Source: Rallus limicola
Lineage: Eukaryota; Chordata; Aves; Gruiformes; Rallidae
Assembly: GCA_022605955.1 (NCBI GenBank)
Contig: JAKCOZ010000084.1
Location: 1,185,501-1,249,500 of the forward strand
Direction: 5' to 3'
DNA length: 64,000 nucleotides
Under the pieces are notes generated by a model. That model searched no databases and was not told the DNA's origin. It saw nothing but the letters and a program-made list of their open reading frames with translations. Positions 27,101 through 40,429 of this stretch are shown here, piece by piece. Position 1 is the first letter of the stretch. Every line of letters starts with the position of its first letter. The translations under genes were made by a program, and so were the position numbers.

Positions 27101-29289
27101 AAATCAATTATGAAGTCGATTTGATTTTTATAATTTTTAATACACATATCTGAGGTGCAGAGAGAAAAAATAACTAAGCCCTCAGCAGACCATTATAAGC
27201 TAGATAAGGATTTACAATACAAGATACAGCACCCATAATGCTTGAAGGATGATGTCATGTCTTAATTATGTTAGCATTTAGTGGATATACATCAGCTTCA
27301 CATCTTCAGATATTCAGAATTTACTGTGCCCTTTCTTTGACCCCGACATTTTTTTTTAGACAACTGAAGTAGGGAGAACATATTCAAAGCAGATTTTCTT
27401 CCAATGTTCACTAAGAGACCAGACAACAGGGGTTCAAGTGAGCTCTGGTTTTAGCTATTTTTCCATCTCTATTGCTTGCTAAGAGTTTAGAATCATAAGG
27501 GGCTGATGATTCTTAGCTTCCCTCAAGGGCCTGATCCCACACCATCAAAAGCCACATTGTCATTGTTTTCTGTGGGTCTTGAGGGTGCTCAGCACATCAA
27601 AAATTGGAGGACTGAAAGCTGAAGCTTTTTTTGGTCCCAGATCGATGGCAACCTGCTATGACTCTGCAGGACCATTTGCAGGTTAGACAATGTAACACAT
27701 ACAGATTCAAAGGCTTGTTCTTTTCCAGAAAGGGGCTTGATCCTTCATTCCTGCATTATGCTGCAAATGCACATAAGTACTTCCCAACATACAGCCACTA
27801 CAAAAACAGTCTTTTCCTTGTAAATTTCCATATTTAGTTACTTTTGCCAAGCATAAAAAGGTGCATTCTTTAAGATCACATTTTTTTAAAAACAGGATTT
27901 TGTTCTACATATTTTGGAACAGGATCATTAGGGGAACAAGCATAGGAAGGACCCTCGTAACAGTCATCAATATTTACTCTTAAGTTTTATTTTTTAAGAG
28001 CTTGGCTAAAAGCCCACAGAATTAGTCAACCCTTGTGCTCAAGGAGATTAATGAAGTTTGGACAAGGGGCAAATATGTCTGAATGTCTTCCAGCAATTAT
28101 ATTTTGGGGTTTTTGTTTAACAGACGGGGTTTCTTTCCATAAAGGCTGCAAAATGACATATATAAAACAAAACTACACTAATTCATTGTTCTAAAGCTGC
28201 TTTTCCAAAAACATTATCACAATTTGTCTATCAGACACATTCTCTGCCTGTGGATGCAGTGGCAGTTAACATACATACATGGAGTTGCACCCCATGATGT
28301 TGCAGAAATTGTGCCTTTTAATTCCAGTGAGTCCTAGCATTTCCTTCCTCCCACAGAAGAGCAATCCCACAGCAAATCCCCACTGCCTTCTATTGCAAGG
28401 ATTTGAACCCACCTTCCACAGAAGAGAAAGGAAAACCTGGGGGGAAGGGGAGGGGGTCAAGGCTATGTCTTCAAATGTCACATATGCCACAAGATGGTGG
28501 AAGGTCAGAGGCTGTTTTCTTGGCAGACAGTCTGGCTCTCAGAATGCCTCACCACTCCATCCACTTTCCATTAAAGTTTTGCTGGGCAGCAGCATATGCT
28601 TTGGATCCATGTCACCCATTCCATTAGTTGATAGCACTGCATAGATGTGAAAAAAGGAAAATATGCATATAAAACGTAGTGGAAAGAAGAAGGGGAGGGG
28701 AAAAAGAATGCAGCCATCTTGTGATTCTTTCTCCCCTCTCTACAGACCCACCTCTGAGCTTGGATCTGAGAGGCAAGAGTGCAAACAAATGTGCTTTCAT
28801 TTTCTTTTTTTTCTTTATTTTTTTAACTACACTGTATTCCAAAACCAGTTTTAATAACGGTACTCTCCACATATTTCCAAATAGGTTTGTTTTGTATCCA
28901 TAGAGAAGAGGGGGGGAGGGAACCCTGGAAAAAAGACTCCAAAGTGATTAACTCTGTGATAATGAAGTCCAGTTTTCTATGAAGCGCACATCACGGAGTG
29001 AGTTGCTGCTTGCTTTGATTTGTGCTTGAAATGTGAGACATACTGATTCCCAGATGGCTGTTTCATTGTGCAGAAAAGCAGAGAAACACATACATTTCAG
29101 TTAACTTGCATATCTTTTCATTTATTCATGTAATTGTGATATATATTCCATATTCCAGAATGAACCAGATGGTGAAGGGAAGGCTCACAGCACAGCCACG
29201 TTCCCATTCAATAACCTTGGCTGTCTGTAGCAAACTCTTCACTGTTCCAGGTGTCAACATTTGGACGCTAAAATTTTACTTTCTGGAAC
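24135..29289. other. Unique non-coding DNA
   Basis: No exon supported. The longest frames (94 codons at 24445-24729; 121 at 28279-28644) have no recognisable domains. A G-rich tract lies at about 28439-28456 and a T-run near 25697-25712. The 26.1-26.5 and 28.3-28.7 kb patches are less AT-rich with overlapping frames on both strands, probably through fewer stop codons. No transposon was assigned. Confidence 0.5.
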
Positions 29290-29690
29290 ACACTGGGTGA
29301 AAGAATTCACAATCTCACGTATTCCCTTCTTGATATGCATAGTAAATGCCTTGTCATGCTAATAAGAGTTGCAGGTACACATCAAGGGTGAAATGTGCAC
29401 CCCCTAATACAAGCCACATCTGATGTAACCATGATAAGATTTCACCATGACACGTTAAAAAGCATTTCTAATAAATAAAGCTTTGTGTAGGGAAGACTGC
29501 AAGTTACATTTTCAGCAAAGTTCATGGGAATTCAGCCTGCACTCCTGTCTAACAATAACGGGAGTGGTGTGTGTAATTCCACCCACAGAGCCGGATTAAC
29601 TAAAAGGATTTATTTTCAAGCAGTGAAACTGCTAAATTCTGGTACCAGCAGCAGGACTGTCTGCCAGTATCCTGTAAGCCTTTATTTCCC
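29290..29690. promoter_or_regulatory. Weak candidate regulatory block
   Basis: Repeat-free stretch with GATATGCAT, TGCTAATAAG and GGATTAAC cores and no transposon similarity. It is flagged only because its texture resembles conserved non-coding DNA. There is no direct evidence of function. Confidence 0.22.
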
Positions 29691-30426
29691 TAAGGCCCCT
29701 ACCATATGACATGTTTGGATGATGTTTAAACCTTCCCCTTGTGTATGTTCATCTTGTGTATTTTTATTGTTCTTTTAATTATCTGCACATATATATTAAT
29801 TCCAGAAAGTACAAACAGGCTCCACTGTCATTTCTCCACCACACTTTATATTATAACATCACTCATGAATGTTAGTTACAAGTTTCCAGGCAGACATGCG
29901 GTTGATCTAAATTTGTGGGACAACAACATTCAGATATCTGCTTTCAATTTGTGTGCATGTTTCTCCCTGTTATTTTCTTTTTATGGTAGTATTAATTGTT
30001 ACCAGAAGTCTGTATGAAATGACGGAGGAACCAAGCACTGGAATGCAGCGGATCAGAAATGGTTGTTTCGCTTGCTGTTAAGTGAAATGTGCTCAGTTAC
30101 CTTATTAGCTAACTTGAGTGTTCCCATGAACGACTAGAGATTTCAGTTTTGGACATGGAAAAAAGTCAAGAATCATGACCAACTGGCAAATTCAGATGCC
30201 CAGTGCCAATGTATTCAGTTAATTGCTTGGAACTACATATAAATGTATAATTTCAAGAAGTACAGTCCCTGGAGGACTGTATTTTTTTATTTTTTTTTGT
30301 GCTTAGATTACTAAGGACTAAACACTGAATTACAGAAAGAATGAGTGGCTTTATCCACTTGGCTGGATATCAAAATGTTCCATAAATGGCCTGCTCCAGT
30401 ACCCACCAAAGTCAGTAAGAGTCTTT

Positions 30427-30443
30427 CCATTGAGTTCAGTGGG
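30427..30443. repeat. Possible remnant of an old amniote palindromic repeat
   Basis: CCATTGAGTTCAGTGGG is a near-palindrome that recurs in diverged form at 17576-17593 and, reversed, at 43601-43611. I recall CATTGA-TCAGTGG palindromic centres as part of repeats dispersed in reptile and bird genomes but cannot name the family with confidence. Confidence 0.3.
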
Positions 30444-33400
30444 CACTGGTTTAGGCATTAATTGCTCTATTAAAAAACCAAAGGGATGAGTAATTCCAAG
30501 AGCTCGTTACCCAGTACTTCCAAACTCTCTCTCTGTAGAATCAATGGAGAGAGTCAGGTCTACATTCAGGTGCCTCGGAGGCAATGCTTTTCATATGTTT
30601 TAATCTCTGAATGATCTGCTAAAAAATAATCCTGTGGTTAAACAGGAGTGCAGGTAGATGCACAAATGTGGATACCGTAAGAAAAAGTTTATCCCAAAAT
30701 CTCTACTTCCCTGATGCCAATGCCCCTCATTTTGTACAGGTTCCAGAAAGGTACCAGTTATCTAAGCAATTTTAAACAGGTGCAGGTTATCTGAGGTATA
30801 GATTACAAGATCTGAAATTTTCATTGCCCTCTTGAACATATGCCTAAATGTCCCCTAGAGGTAACTGAAGGAATCTTGATGAAGGCACAGGGCTGAGAGA
30901 GCCAAGGACCTGTTGTGGTCAGTGTTTCAAGCAGCAGTCTTGAAATGTGAGTTTTTCACTGGGGATCTTCAGGCAGCACCACATCAGGTGTAGGGAGCTG
31001 ATAGGACTTCCCACACTGGCCTTTTTTGTGCTTCATCCTTTTGCCTGTTTGTATTATGTTCTTCTCCCTAGTTTAAGTTGTATTAAGTGGACACAGCTCA
31101 TCACAGGAGCTCAGCATCAAGATTTGTCTTGAAATGTGCTGAAAGATAGCTATATAATGACTCTTCGACTCCCAGGGAAGGAAGCACAACATAAGACTAA
31201 AAAGTCACCCAATGTTAGATACCTCAGTACAGGTAAGAGTCTGTGTTGTCTGTACAGTCACTGCAGAAGATTTCTACAGGTCATAAATCCTACCTTTCTC
31301 CATTGATTAGCAGCTAAAATATGAACACCACAAACCTCTAAAAATAGTTGTTAGAAATATTCCTTACTAAGTATTTTTCACCAATTGCATCAGTCTAGCA
31401 ACACTGTCAGTCACTGTCCATAGGGAAACTGTGGCCTAGGAGTGAAAATCATGTTCTTGCTTGTGACAATGAATGCCTTGTATTGCAAATGCAAGCATCC
31501 AAGAAGCATTATTTCGGTGCAGGGTGCATTTTTGGGCTTTAGGACCATAGATAATAAAAGTGGGATGCAAATTTTATCAGCACGTCCTCCTGCTCTGACT
31601 CAGAGTTAATGGGGATGCTAGCATGCCAGGGAACCTGCTTAAGCAGCTTCATGAGCAACCTTAGTCTCAAAAAGAAAATAGAATTTACCCTTTCTGTAAG
31701 TTTTAAAGTCAATACAACAGATAGAGAAGAGCTAGAAGGTTTATTCCAGATGGACACAAATTTTTTTTTCTTTAGGACCATTTTTATGTCGTGAGGCTTT
31801 ACTCTGACCGTACTGCAAACCTGCATCGCTACATAACCTCTCATCATACCTATGCAGAAAGTCTAAATGTCACAAATATATGCATCCAGGACACAGCTCA
31901 GTCACTTTTTCTCTTAAATGACTGACAGCCTGATTGCATACAGGCTGCAGTCAGATAAAGCTCTGGTAAGGGGCCATATGTTGCTAGGAGACAGGGCCTA
32001 ATGGCATAGGGAGGTATATGTAAGGGAGGTGATGGAGCTGGGGATCAGGGCAGGGAATATAAAGGGAGAAAGCCCATTTTGTTTTTATCTCTGTAACATA
32101 ACCAGTGCATAAAGGCCTCCTTTCTTTCACATTCATACAGTAGGAAGCTCCATCTTCTCTCTAAGTGTTGCTGTTCACCATGTTCATACAGTCGAGGGAG
32201 AACTCATGGCACCAAAAGTTCACAGTCTACATGTACCTAGGCAAGTAAACCCAGACTGAGGGAAAAGGAAAAAAAAATTGCTTTTCCAATTTTATTGGGT
32301 TTCTTTAGTTTTGCGTTTTTTTAGTGTACATTGAATACATGTAGGTAGAAATTGAGTGTTACGCTCAACTTAACTTGATACAAGTAGAAGCTTTTCAAAA
32401 GAGCTGAAGGTGGTAGTCTCATACATAAAAAGGGAAGACGGCTGCTGCTGTAAACAGTCATATTAGTGCTCTGGTTGACAGATGGACCAGCTGACTGAGA
32501 AAAAGAAAAGAAAAAGGAACTGTGATGGATGCAGTGGCTAATTATCAGTGAGTCAAAAGATTTTCGTGATTGAGGTTGAAGAGTATTTGTGAGATGCAGA
32601 TGTACAGTTGATGTTGTTTAATTATTGCTATTACCATTTTACAGAAGGGCCACAAAGTCCTGTGTAAGAAGTAACACAAAAAAAAAGGAAAGTCATAATA
32701 CATAAAAACAGAGGTGAAATGGAGCATTCTGAGAAGGCAATATATACTGTACTTTAAAAAAAAAAATTAGATAGGGATGGAGAAGGAAATAGGCATCACT
32801 TCTGCTTATATCTTTAAAAGGACCTTCACTTTTCTGTTGCATTTCTGCTAGAAATGTATAGATGAGATGCCCTTAAAAAAGAAGTATCCCCTGCTCACTG
32901 TAGTTAAAGTTCAGCACTCCATTTCTGGCATTTTTGATTCTAAACAGAAAAATTTAGCAAAAATAATAAACTGCAATGCAGGGAAAAAAAGTATTTAAAA
33001 AACAGCACATACGTGTGTTTTTGACCAGTGAGCTTGTCTTGTGGATTGCTTTAGATAGGGATGATGCAGTGTTTCTTTAAAAATATAGACAATAAAACTT
33101 AGGAGAGCAAGAATACTGTATCTATCTAGACAATAAAGCCAGGATCATATTGCATGCCATGTGAAAGATAACTGTCTACTTTCCCACCTAAGCCTCTGAA
33201 AGTAAAAAGACCTTTTATTTTGTTAAAGTGTGTTTGATAGAAGTATTGTAAAGCAAACATCAACAGAGGATCTTGTGGCTTGAAAAGAAGAATCATGAAT
33301 ATTAATTCAGGAAATCAACACATGAGATGTACAGAGCACACTGTTTATTAAAAAAAAAAAAAAAGAAAAAATGAAAAAAAAAAGGTGGTAAACCACTGAA

Positions 33401-34764
33401 GTGCCAGAAAGAGACAGAGCAAAGGCAACAATAATGACATGATTCAGGTATGTAAATGAAAACACTGCTGGCAAGAAAAAGTAAAGAGACACTGTTAAAA
33501 GTAGCCTCTTTTAGTACTTTCTTCTAGTACTGTGCCTTTTGCAATGTGCCACTTTAGAAAAGCTGAGATCATAGCAGATCTCTGAATGTAGATCAGGTTT
33601 TATCAAAGCCTTTTGCTTTGTCTGTATGTTGAACAGAGAGTTGTATTTTAACAAATGCAGAAATAATGAGGGTTTCAGATTTCCAACGTAAGCACAAAAA
33701 GATATACTCCACTCTAATATTTCAAAGCATTCATGCTCACAACTGAAACAGCACCAAGGATACTCAAAATTCCGACACACAGCCATCAGGATTTCTGAAA
33801 GTAAGAAATCTCAGTCACTTATCTTTCCTCTTTCCCACCCAAATTAAAAGGGAAAAAATTCTGCAGAGATTTAAAATTGGTCTGTAGGTATTATGCACAT
33901 TCCCCTATATACTGTAGGTATGAAATGGCACTTTAAAACAATTTTAAAGACCCTGTCTATTTTAATTTAAGCTAAATTTTTATTTACTTTCTGTGTGACT
34001 GTATATTGTATCATATTACTACAGGCCAGCATAACTTGCACACATTTAGATATGTTTGCATTTTATTTCAATACAAAACCTAACATGTTAGCTCAAGTAA
34101 GTTGTTCCTTTTGGTTTTGCCTCCTTTTCCTCTTCCTGTGTCTGCCAAGTCACAAGCTAAAATAATGATTAAAGTTAAGCATGGACTAAATTAAGCTCTT
34201 TAGCTTTCATCAAAGCCTCTTTATCTGCTTTGGCAAGTTGTTACTTTTGTCCAGATAAAACTTTAATATGTGCAGGTTCTCCACCCATGTCCATTCTTGC
34301 CCTTCTGCAGATTCTAGACTGTTATCTCAGTCCCAAAATTCAAAATTTGTGTTCCTCATATTGTCTCCTGTCATATCTTGACATCTTTAGCTTCAGCGTC
34401 TTGAAGATTGCCTCTTTTAGGTCTGTTCCAGAAATCTCACTACAGATGTATTCATTTGTTAAATATGTTCTATCCCCTTTCCTTACATTTGCATATTCCA
34501 TTGCACATAAGCAGTGAAAGAGAAGTTGGTCCATTAGTTGGCATCTCAAGAAACATTTATCCAAAAAATAGATAAGGACATCATGCTTGAGTTAAATAAT
34601 TTTAATATAAAGTGAATACTACAGAGAAATGCAAATTTCACATTTTCTCACAGTCCTTGGAATTTTTCATCCCTCCTTCTGCCTTGCCTCTTCTGCTAAG
34701 AGTCTTCAATATCCAACAACTTCCTCTTTCACTACAAGCTTTCAAACTGGTTTACTTCCTAAAG

Positions 34765-34804
34765 TTATTTCCACTTATTTCCACTTATTACAGCTTATTT
34801 CCAC
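34765..34804 (+). repeat. Tandem repeat, 4 x 10 bp
   Basis: Units TTATTTCCAC at 34765, 34775 and 34795 are identical. The third unit (34785-34794) is degenerate. Confidence 0.85.
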
Positions 34805-35539
34805 TGAAAAGCTCTCCACAGTAATTTTCACTTAGGATATGTAAAAGAAGATCTTTATATCTGCATAAAAGAGCTTCGTATATATAGAAAGCTTTATGCC
34901 TGCATAAAAATGCAAACTCTACATCAACATAAAAATTGAATTGAGTGGTCATGATGACCTGGAAAAGATCTGATCAGTCTTTTCTTTAAGCTGTTGTTAT
35001 TGTTCTTTTTGATGTCATTTTGTGACCAGGAACATAAATGATGTGTTCTACTGAACACAGAAATGAAGCACATTTTGCAAAACCACTGTGATAATGCTCT
35101 ATAGTGATTTTTCAATATTATTTCTTTTTCACTGTTTGGAAAGTGAATACCTGTTTTTGAGGGAAAAAATTAAAAAAGCTAATTCTTAGCACCACTGCCT
35201 CTACTATTGAAGGTCAGAATTCTCCTTGCTGAACTGTTTTGTATCTACTGAGGACATCTGGGAAATTGTTAAAAGTCAAAAATAGCTGGCCATGAGACAA
35301 CCTAAACCAGCAAACTGATACTGGTAGGCTGGAGAAGATGCTGCTATGTCCCAGCAGTGGAATTTGGGATAGAAAAGAGATTCAAAGGTCTCAGAAAAGT
35401 ATTCTTGAGATTTCTACCTTGAGATTTCCACCATTGTGCCCTGCCTTGAGCAAGTCTTAGAATATTGTTTTATTGGAGGGTGCGTTACTCCTAAGGCACG
35501 GAGTGATGCAGCCATGAAGAAAGACACCTAGAAATTCAG

Positions 35540-35770
35540 GAAAAGACTGTCGGTGAAAGTGAGCAGAAGTAAATGCTTTAGATGCTAGGACTCATTTCTA
35601 ATAAAAACAAGAAAACCTTCATGCTATTGTTTAAGTAATTGTGTGTCCTCATGTGGAATACTGTGCATGGTTCTAATAACCCATGTTAAGAAAAGATTAA
35701 TTTAAATTGTAACAGCCACACATAGCAGGAGCTGGACTCATTAGGGGAATAGGGATCCTATTTTATAAGC
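35540..35770 (+). mobile_element. Old CR1-like LINE fragment (ORF2 C-terminal part)
   Basis: Around 35646-35672 the plus strand reads P-H-V-E-Y-C-A-W-F, matching the CR1 ORF2 motif R-P-H-L-E-Y-C-V-Q-F-W downstream of the reverse-transcriptase core. The preceding ATGCTAGGACTCATTTCTAA and following CATGTTAAGAAAAGAT and CATTAGGGGAATAGGGATCC blocks fall where CR1 has its N-A-M-L-G, K-K-D and M-I-R-G-M stretches. Many substitutions and frame breaks; an ancient copy. Ends are approximate. Confidence 0.62.
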
Positions 35771-38700
35771 TACACTCACTTGGGGGTACAAGGTTTTTTC
35801 CACTGTATTAACAGAAATTTGTATACTGGCAAAATTTCTGTACAGCAGATTGGGCTTTGAGGAGTGCAGCTTATTGCAACGAACTAGAATGAAACCTACT
35901 AGGGGAAAGGAGAAATGAGAAACAGCTGCAAGGGACAAGAGGGAAGGGGCATGAGTGTCTTCCATAAACAGACCAAAAGGATAAATGTGAAAAAGTGAAA
36001 TAAACTGTTGAAGATAAAGGAAAATGTTGGTGTTGGAAGATATGCATATAAATTGCCTCCAAATGAAGGTAAACCATCACACTGACTAGTGTAACAAAGC
36101 ACTGGTCTCACTGAGCAACGGGAACCCTTCAAATCTTAAATCCTGTGTATTATATCATACCAAAAAGATGTGGCAACATTTCAGAACATTCTAATTTTTG
36201 CTTTCAAATGCTTTATCTTGATAAGCATTTTAAACAAAAACCCAAAACAAGTAATAAAATATAATAAAATAAAAACATTAACCAGACATTTGCTAGTACT
36301 TTGCCTGGCCAAGATGTCATTTCTTTTCTTTGTCATTCTCTTTTTTCTCTTTTAATGATAACCAGCAAAAGTATGAGCTGTGGTTATAGAGTTTGATTAG
36401 CCACTTAAAGCAGACAAAAGAACTTTATTGGGATAATATTTGCTTTTCCATGTGTTGAGTACTCTGTAACACAGACACCCAGTTGTCACTCATCATAAAT
36501 CTACAAATGCATGACTACCATACTGCATGCACGCACTTAAAGTTACAGTTGTAAATTAAACTTTTATTGGTGCATCTATTTTCCCACCGAGCAAAACAAT
36601 TACAAAGCAAATTGAGAACTGCCAGGATACCACTTGAGCATTAACTTGGTAGCTGCCTCCCCACTGTGCTGGCACTGTTTTTACTCTTCTTCCTACTCAA
36701 TAGTCTTGCAGCAACAAAGTCAACAGCTGTGGCTTAAGACAGTTGAGTTTGGCAGTTGCAGCACCCAGATGACAACCTCTGGTGTATCTCTTTCCAATAG
36801 CAGCAGCAGCGATGTCTGGATTTATTGACAGCTCAAGGGTTTCTTTCTTGGCTGGGTTCCTCCCTAGCAGCTGTGGAACTGTCTCTATTGCTATCCTGAG
36901 GTTGGGCTGTGGTGCAGATAACAGGATTCCCTTGTCCTGCTGCGACTATGAGTTTCCTCACTGTGTACTTCTAATCAGTCTCTCCTCAATCACATTACAC
37001 TGAGGCAAAAAAAAAAAAAAAATCCATTTATTTGCCCCTTTTTCTAGAATGGCATGTTCTCAACCCTTTAAACACATTGTCCACTTGCGCACCATGTTGC
37101 TTCTGATCACAAGAATTTCAATTCCCCTAGCAGACTATTTCAATGTGGGCTGGTTTTGGGGTTTTTTGCTAGTTTCTAGCTGTACAAGGATTTTCTCTTT
37201 AGAAGCACAAGCATGCACTATAACAACCTAAAGATTTGTCCTCTGTGACACAGATGACCATTAAAACTCAGTAACGATGCAAGGGTTGTGAGTTGGGAAG
37301 AGTGTTTTCATCTTAAAGGTGATGGTTACTGATCCCTGGTTTATTGGATATAGGTGACCTGTAGGACAGGATGTGGAATAACTGATTGCATTACTATTCA
37401 CAGAACGGGGAACAGTTTATGGTCCATCATCTATTGCTATTGAAGGAAGGAGTCCTCATTCAAGCTAGCTTCTCACCTTCAGCCTAGCTTCTCACCCTCA
37501 GCCCAGCTTCTCACCCTCAGCCCAGTCTCTGTGACAGACATTCCTGAAATGATGAGAGTTGTTGAGGAGAGCAGGTAAGGCAGAAATGGAGAGAGGAGTC
37601 TGGCAAAAAAAGTTGAAGCCAGATTTTTGGTGAAGACCTGAGGAGAAACAGGGAGAGTGTCTTAGGAAGAGAAAAAGATTGTCTCCCTTGCGGCATGGGA
37701 CACTTACAGGCTCTTTGGGCTTTTCCAAAAAAAAAAAAAAAACCAAACCCAACACACACCTTAGTCTCTACCTTTTCAAAATGTTGCGTGGGAATTTAGC
37801 TACATTTTATTATGCCAGCCACATAAACAGCCACAGAACTTCCAGGGTTCTCCTACCCCTACAAATAACGACTCAGCAATAATTTGGTGAACCCAGCAAT
37901 AAAGTTGCGACCTCAAATGCTGTGTTAAACAAGGAACTCCCCTGCCCATCTGCAATAATTCTCTCACACATGGGTTCATGCTTCTTTTAGAAATGTCTGA
38001 TCGCTACGTGGAACCTAGAAGCAGGAAAGCCAGACAAAACTCTGAGGCTTACGAAAGCTGGAAATCTAGCCTTCGAATTCTATACAAAATATAAATTATT
38101 AGCACTACAGTGAATCATATATCATAACATAAATTAATAATATATTGCTCAGTGAAATGCTAAGTGTGATTTTTTTAATACTATGTGACAGATTTCCTAA
38201 TTTATGAACTGTCTGTTAAATTTAAAAATCCTTCCATTTCTTTCTTCTCTATCATATATTAAAGTCTCCTTTTGTTTGAGTCTCCTAATCCTTCATTTAT
38301 TAACAATATCACTCTCTCTTTTCTATTATTGCTTTTGGGTTCTTTCCTTTCTTTCTTTCCTTTATTTTTCCTCTTACTTTTCAACTCTCTTGAGATTTAA
38401 TTTTCATGATAAAAATATGTAAGAATTAGACTCAAATGTTTTCTGTCTTTCTCCACATGTATATAATATCTTACATGAATATATTAAACTCACAAATGTC
38501 ACTCTTAGAGTGATCCATAAATAATATAAAATAATAATAGGGCAAATAATATCTATCACCTGTAGTAGGAAAAATAGGGAAGCTTTTCTCTTTGGGCTTC
38601 TTTCTTCTCTACTGGCTTTACTACCTAGTAATTAGTATCATGTGGAATCCAGATCCAGATAATCCTCAGTAGAAGTGTTGCTGCCTGCCAGATACTTACT

Positions 38701-40429
38701 ATACAAACATTTATATATGTATCTACGCTGATCAAAATTTCCTGGATCTCTGCTAAATTGAAACCCAGGTCAAAAAGTACAAGGCTAACATTAAAAAAAA
38801 AAAGTTACTTTCCTTGTAATTATATTCCTTTGTGGTAATGTAAATTCCCATAATCAAAACTGTACATAATTGCCAGTTAGTTGCCTTAAGCATGCTGATT
38901 TGTGTTTATTATATAAAAGTCCCGGTCCCTTTATAACATGGTTACCCTTGGGAAGGCCCATAAATAGCATGATTTTTCAGAACTCTCGTTTTTCTGACTG
39001 GATGATACATAAAAATGGATGTTTTCTACATGTCTTTGTGGCATTTTTTCTGCTTAGACCGTAGTGTTTATCCATAGGATTTTGCACAGGAATTTAAATG
39101 GGAGAAGGTTTGACCCAGAGTGCAGCTCTGCAACCTACACATCATTTAGCAGCTCACTGTAGTAGCAATAGTTGTATGGGGGAAGCACAGTTCTGCACAT
39201 ACTTTCTGATCTAACATACACAAACAGGATGAGAGAGGAAAGGGCTTTGTAATACAGGTGCCATGAATGATGGCATCAAGTGGATCATCAGAGCAGAATC
39301 TCTAGGTGGCAAAGATTTTTCCTAGTGCTCTTTCAAGGACAAGGGGACAAATTATGTCCACAATGTTACTACCACCAGTGATTTGTGAAATCACTGCCAT
39401 GTTGTATGGGTATGTCATGGCACACTGTGCAGAAGAGATTTGCAAGCCGTTAAAGGAATTATTCTGATGTGAAGCACCTGAATAAATTTAAGCACATGAG
39501 TTTCAGCAAGCAAATTGAAACTATTGTGACTGCTCATTTTATGGCTGTCTTCTTTTGCTTCTGGTGCCAATTTTCAATATGGGTGTATGAGAATGATGTA
39601 ATCTTTATTAAAGAAAAAAGTAGATGGCTCTTGAGAGGATTCCTGGGGAAAAACCCAAAGACAAAAATAGTTTTCATCAGTAGAACAGGTTCTAAAAACT
39701 CAGTGGCTGAAATGTTTGAATTTTGCCCTGACACCAAGGAGCAGTCCATCTACAGACCCCTTTGGACTTTGGTCCTTGCACTGAGTCTGCCAACAATGGT
39801 GTCAGGTGTTATCTAGACACCTGTCTGTTAGAAACTACACTGAGACCACAAGCTCATTTCATACAGATCAGTGAAAAGACATTAGATGGCAATAATTGCT
39901 GTTATTTCCAACCTGGATTAGATTTGAACCAACAACCTAGACTGTGTATTATATTACTGGTCCCCTGAGCTGTTCACTACCCTCAAATTCTTTCTCTGAT
40001 GCTGTGTTATGTACTCTTGAAGTAATATATCAGATTCCTCATTCTGTGCACAAAGGAATGAGAAATCATGTGAATAATTCTTCACTGTATGTGTATTTGT
40101 ATCCAAAAATATATAACATAAACCCTATCTATTTTAATAACAATAAATTTCTGACAAGATCCTAGAAAAAAATCTAATATACCCTGCTCAGGCTAGAATT
40201 TTTTGAAAGGTCCTTACCCTTACTAAGGACAAGTTTAGGTTTGGATTATTTGCATCTGCAGCATACGTGATGCAGACCCAAGTATTTGAGAGGTTACTGA
40301 GTTTCATGATAAGGTACTGAGTAGGACTAAATACTCTGCTGGAGTAAATGGTCTGCTGAAGTAGATGAATTTTCAGCAGTAAATATCAGCAAGGACTAAA
40401 GAATGTAAATTGTTGAGACATGTAGTCGG
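35771..40429. other. Unique AT-rich non-coding DNA
   Basis: No exon supported. Contains a 3 x 19-bp tandem repeat (37466-37522), A-runs at about 37006-37021 and 37727-37742, and pyrimidine-rich DNA near 38.2-38.4 kb. The less AT-rich patch at 36.6-37.0 kb has overlapping frames without recognisable domains; it could be an unassigned repeat. The 115-codon frame at 39469-39816 has no domain. Confidence 0.5.
37466..37522 (+). repeat. Minisatellite, 3 x 19 bp
   Basis: Three head-to-tail copies of (T/C)AGCTTCTCACC(T/C)TCAGCC at 37466-37484, 37485-37503 and 37504-37522, with one substitution each between neighbours. Confidence 0.95.

Larger units (their letters stand above)
29691..35539. other. 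Unique AT-rich non-coding DNA
   Basis: No exon or RNA gene supported. Contains a possible remnant of an old palindromic amniote repeat (30427-30443), a long A-rich tract at about 33348-33385, and a small 10-bp tandem repeat (34765-34804). Frames of up to 102 codons (31539-31847, minus) have no domain. Confidence 0.5.

Noticed and set aside
28279..28644. 121-codon plus-strand frame
   Set aside because: No homology or domain seen, several overlapping frames on both strands in a locally GC-richer patch; chance is the simplest explanation.
39469..39816. 115-codon plus-strand frame
   Set aside because: No recognised motif and no splice or promoter context.
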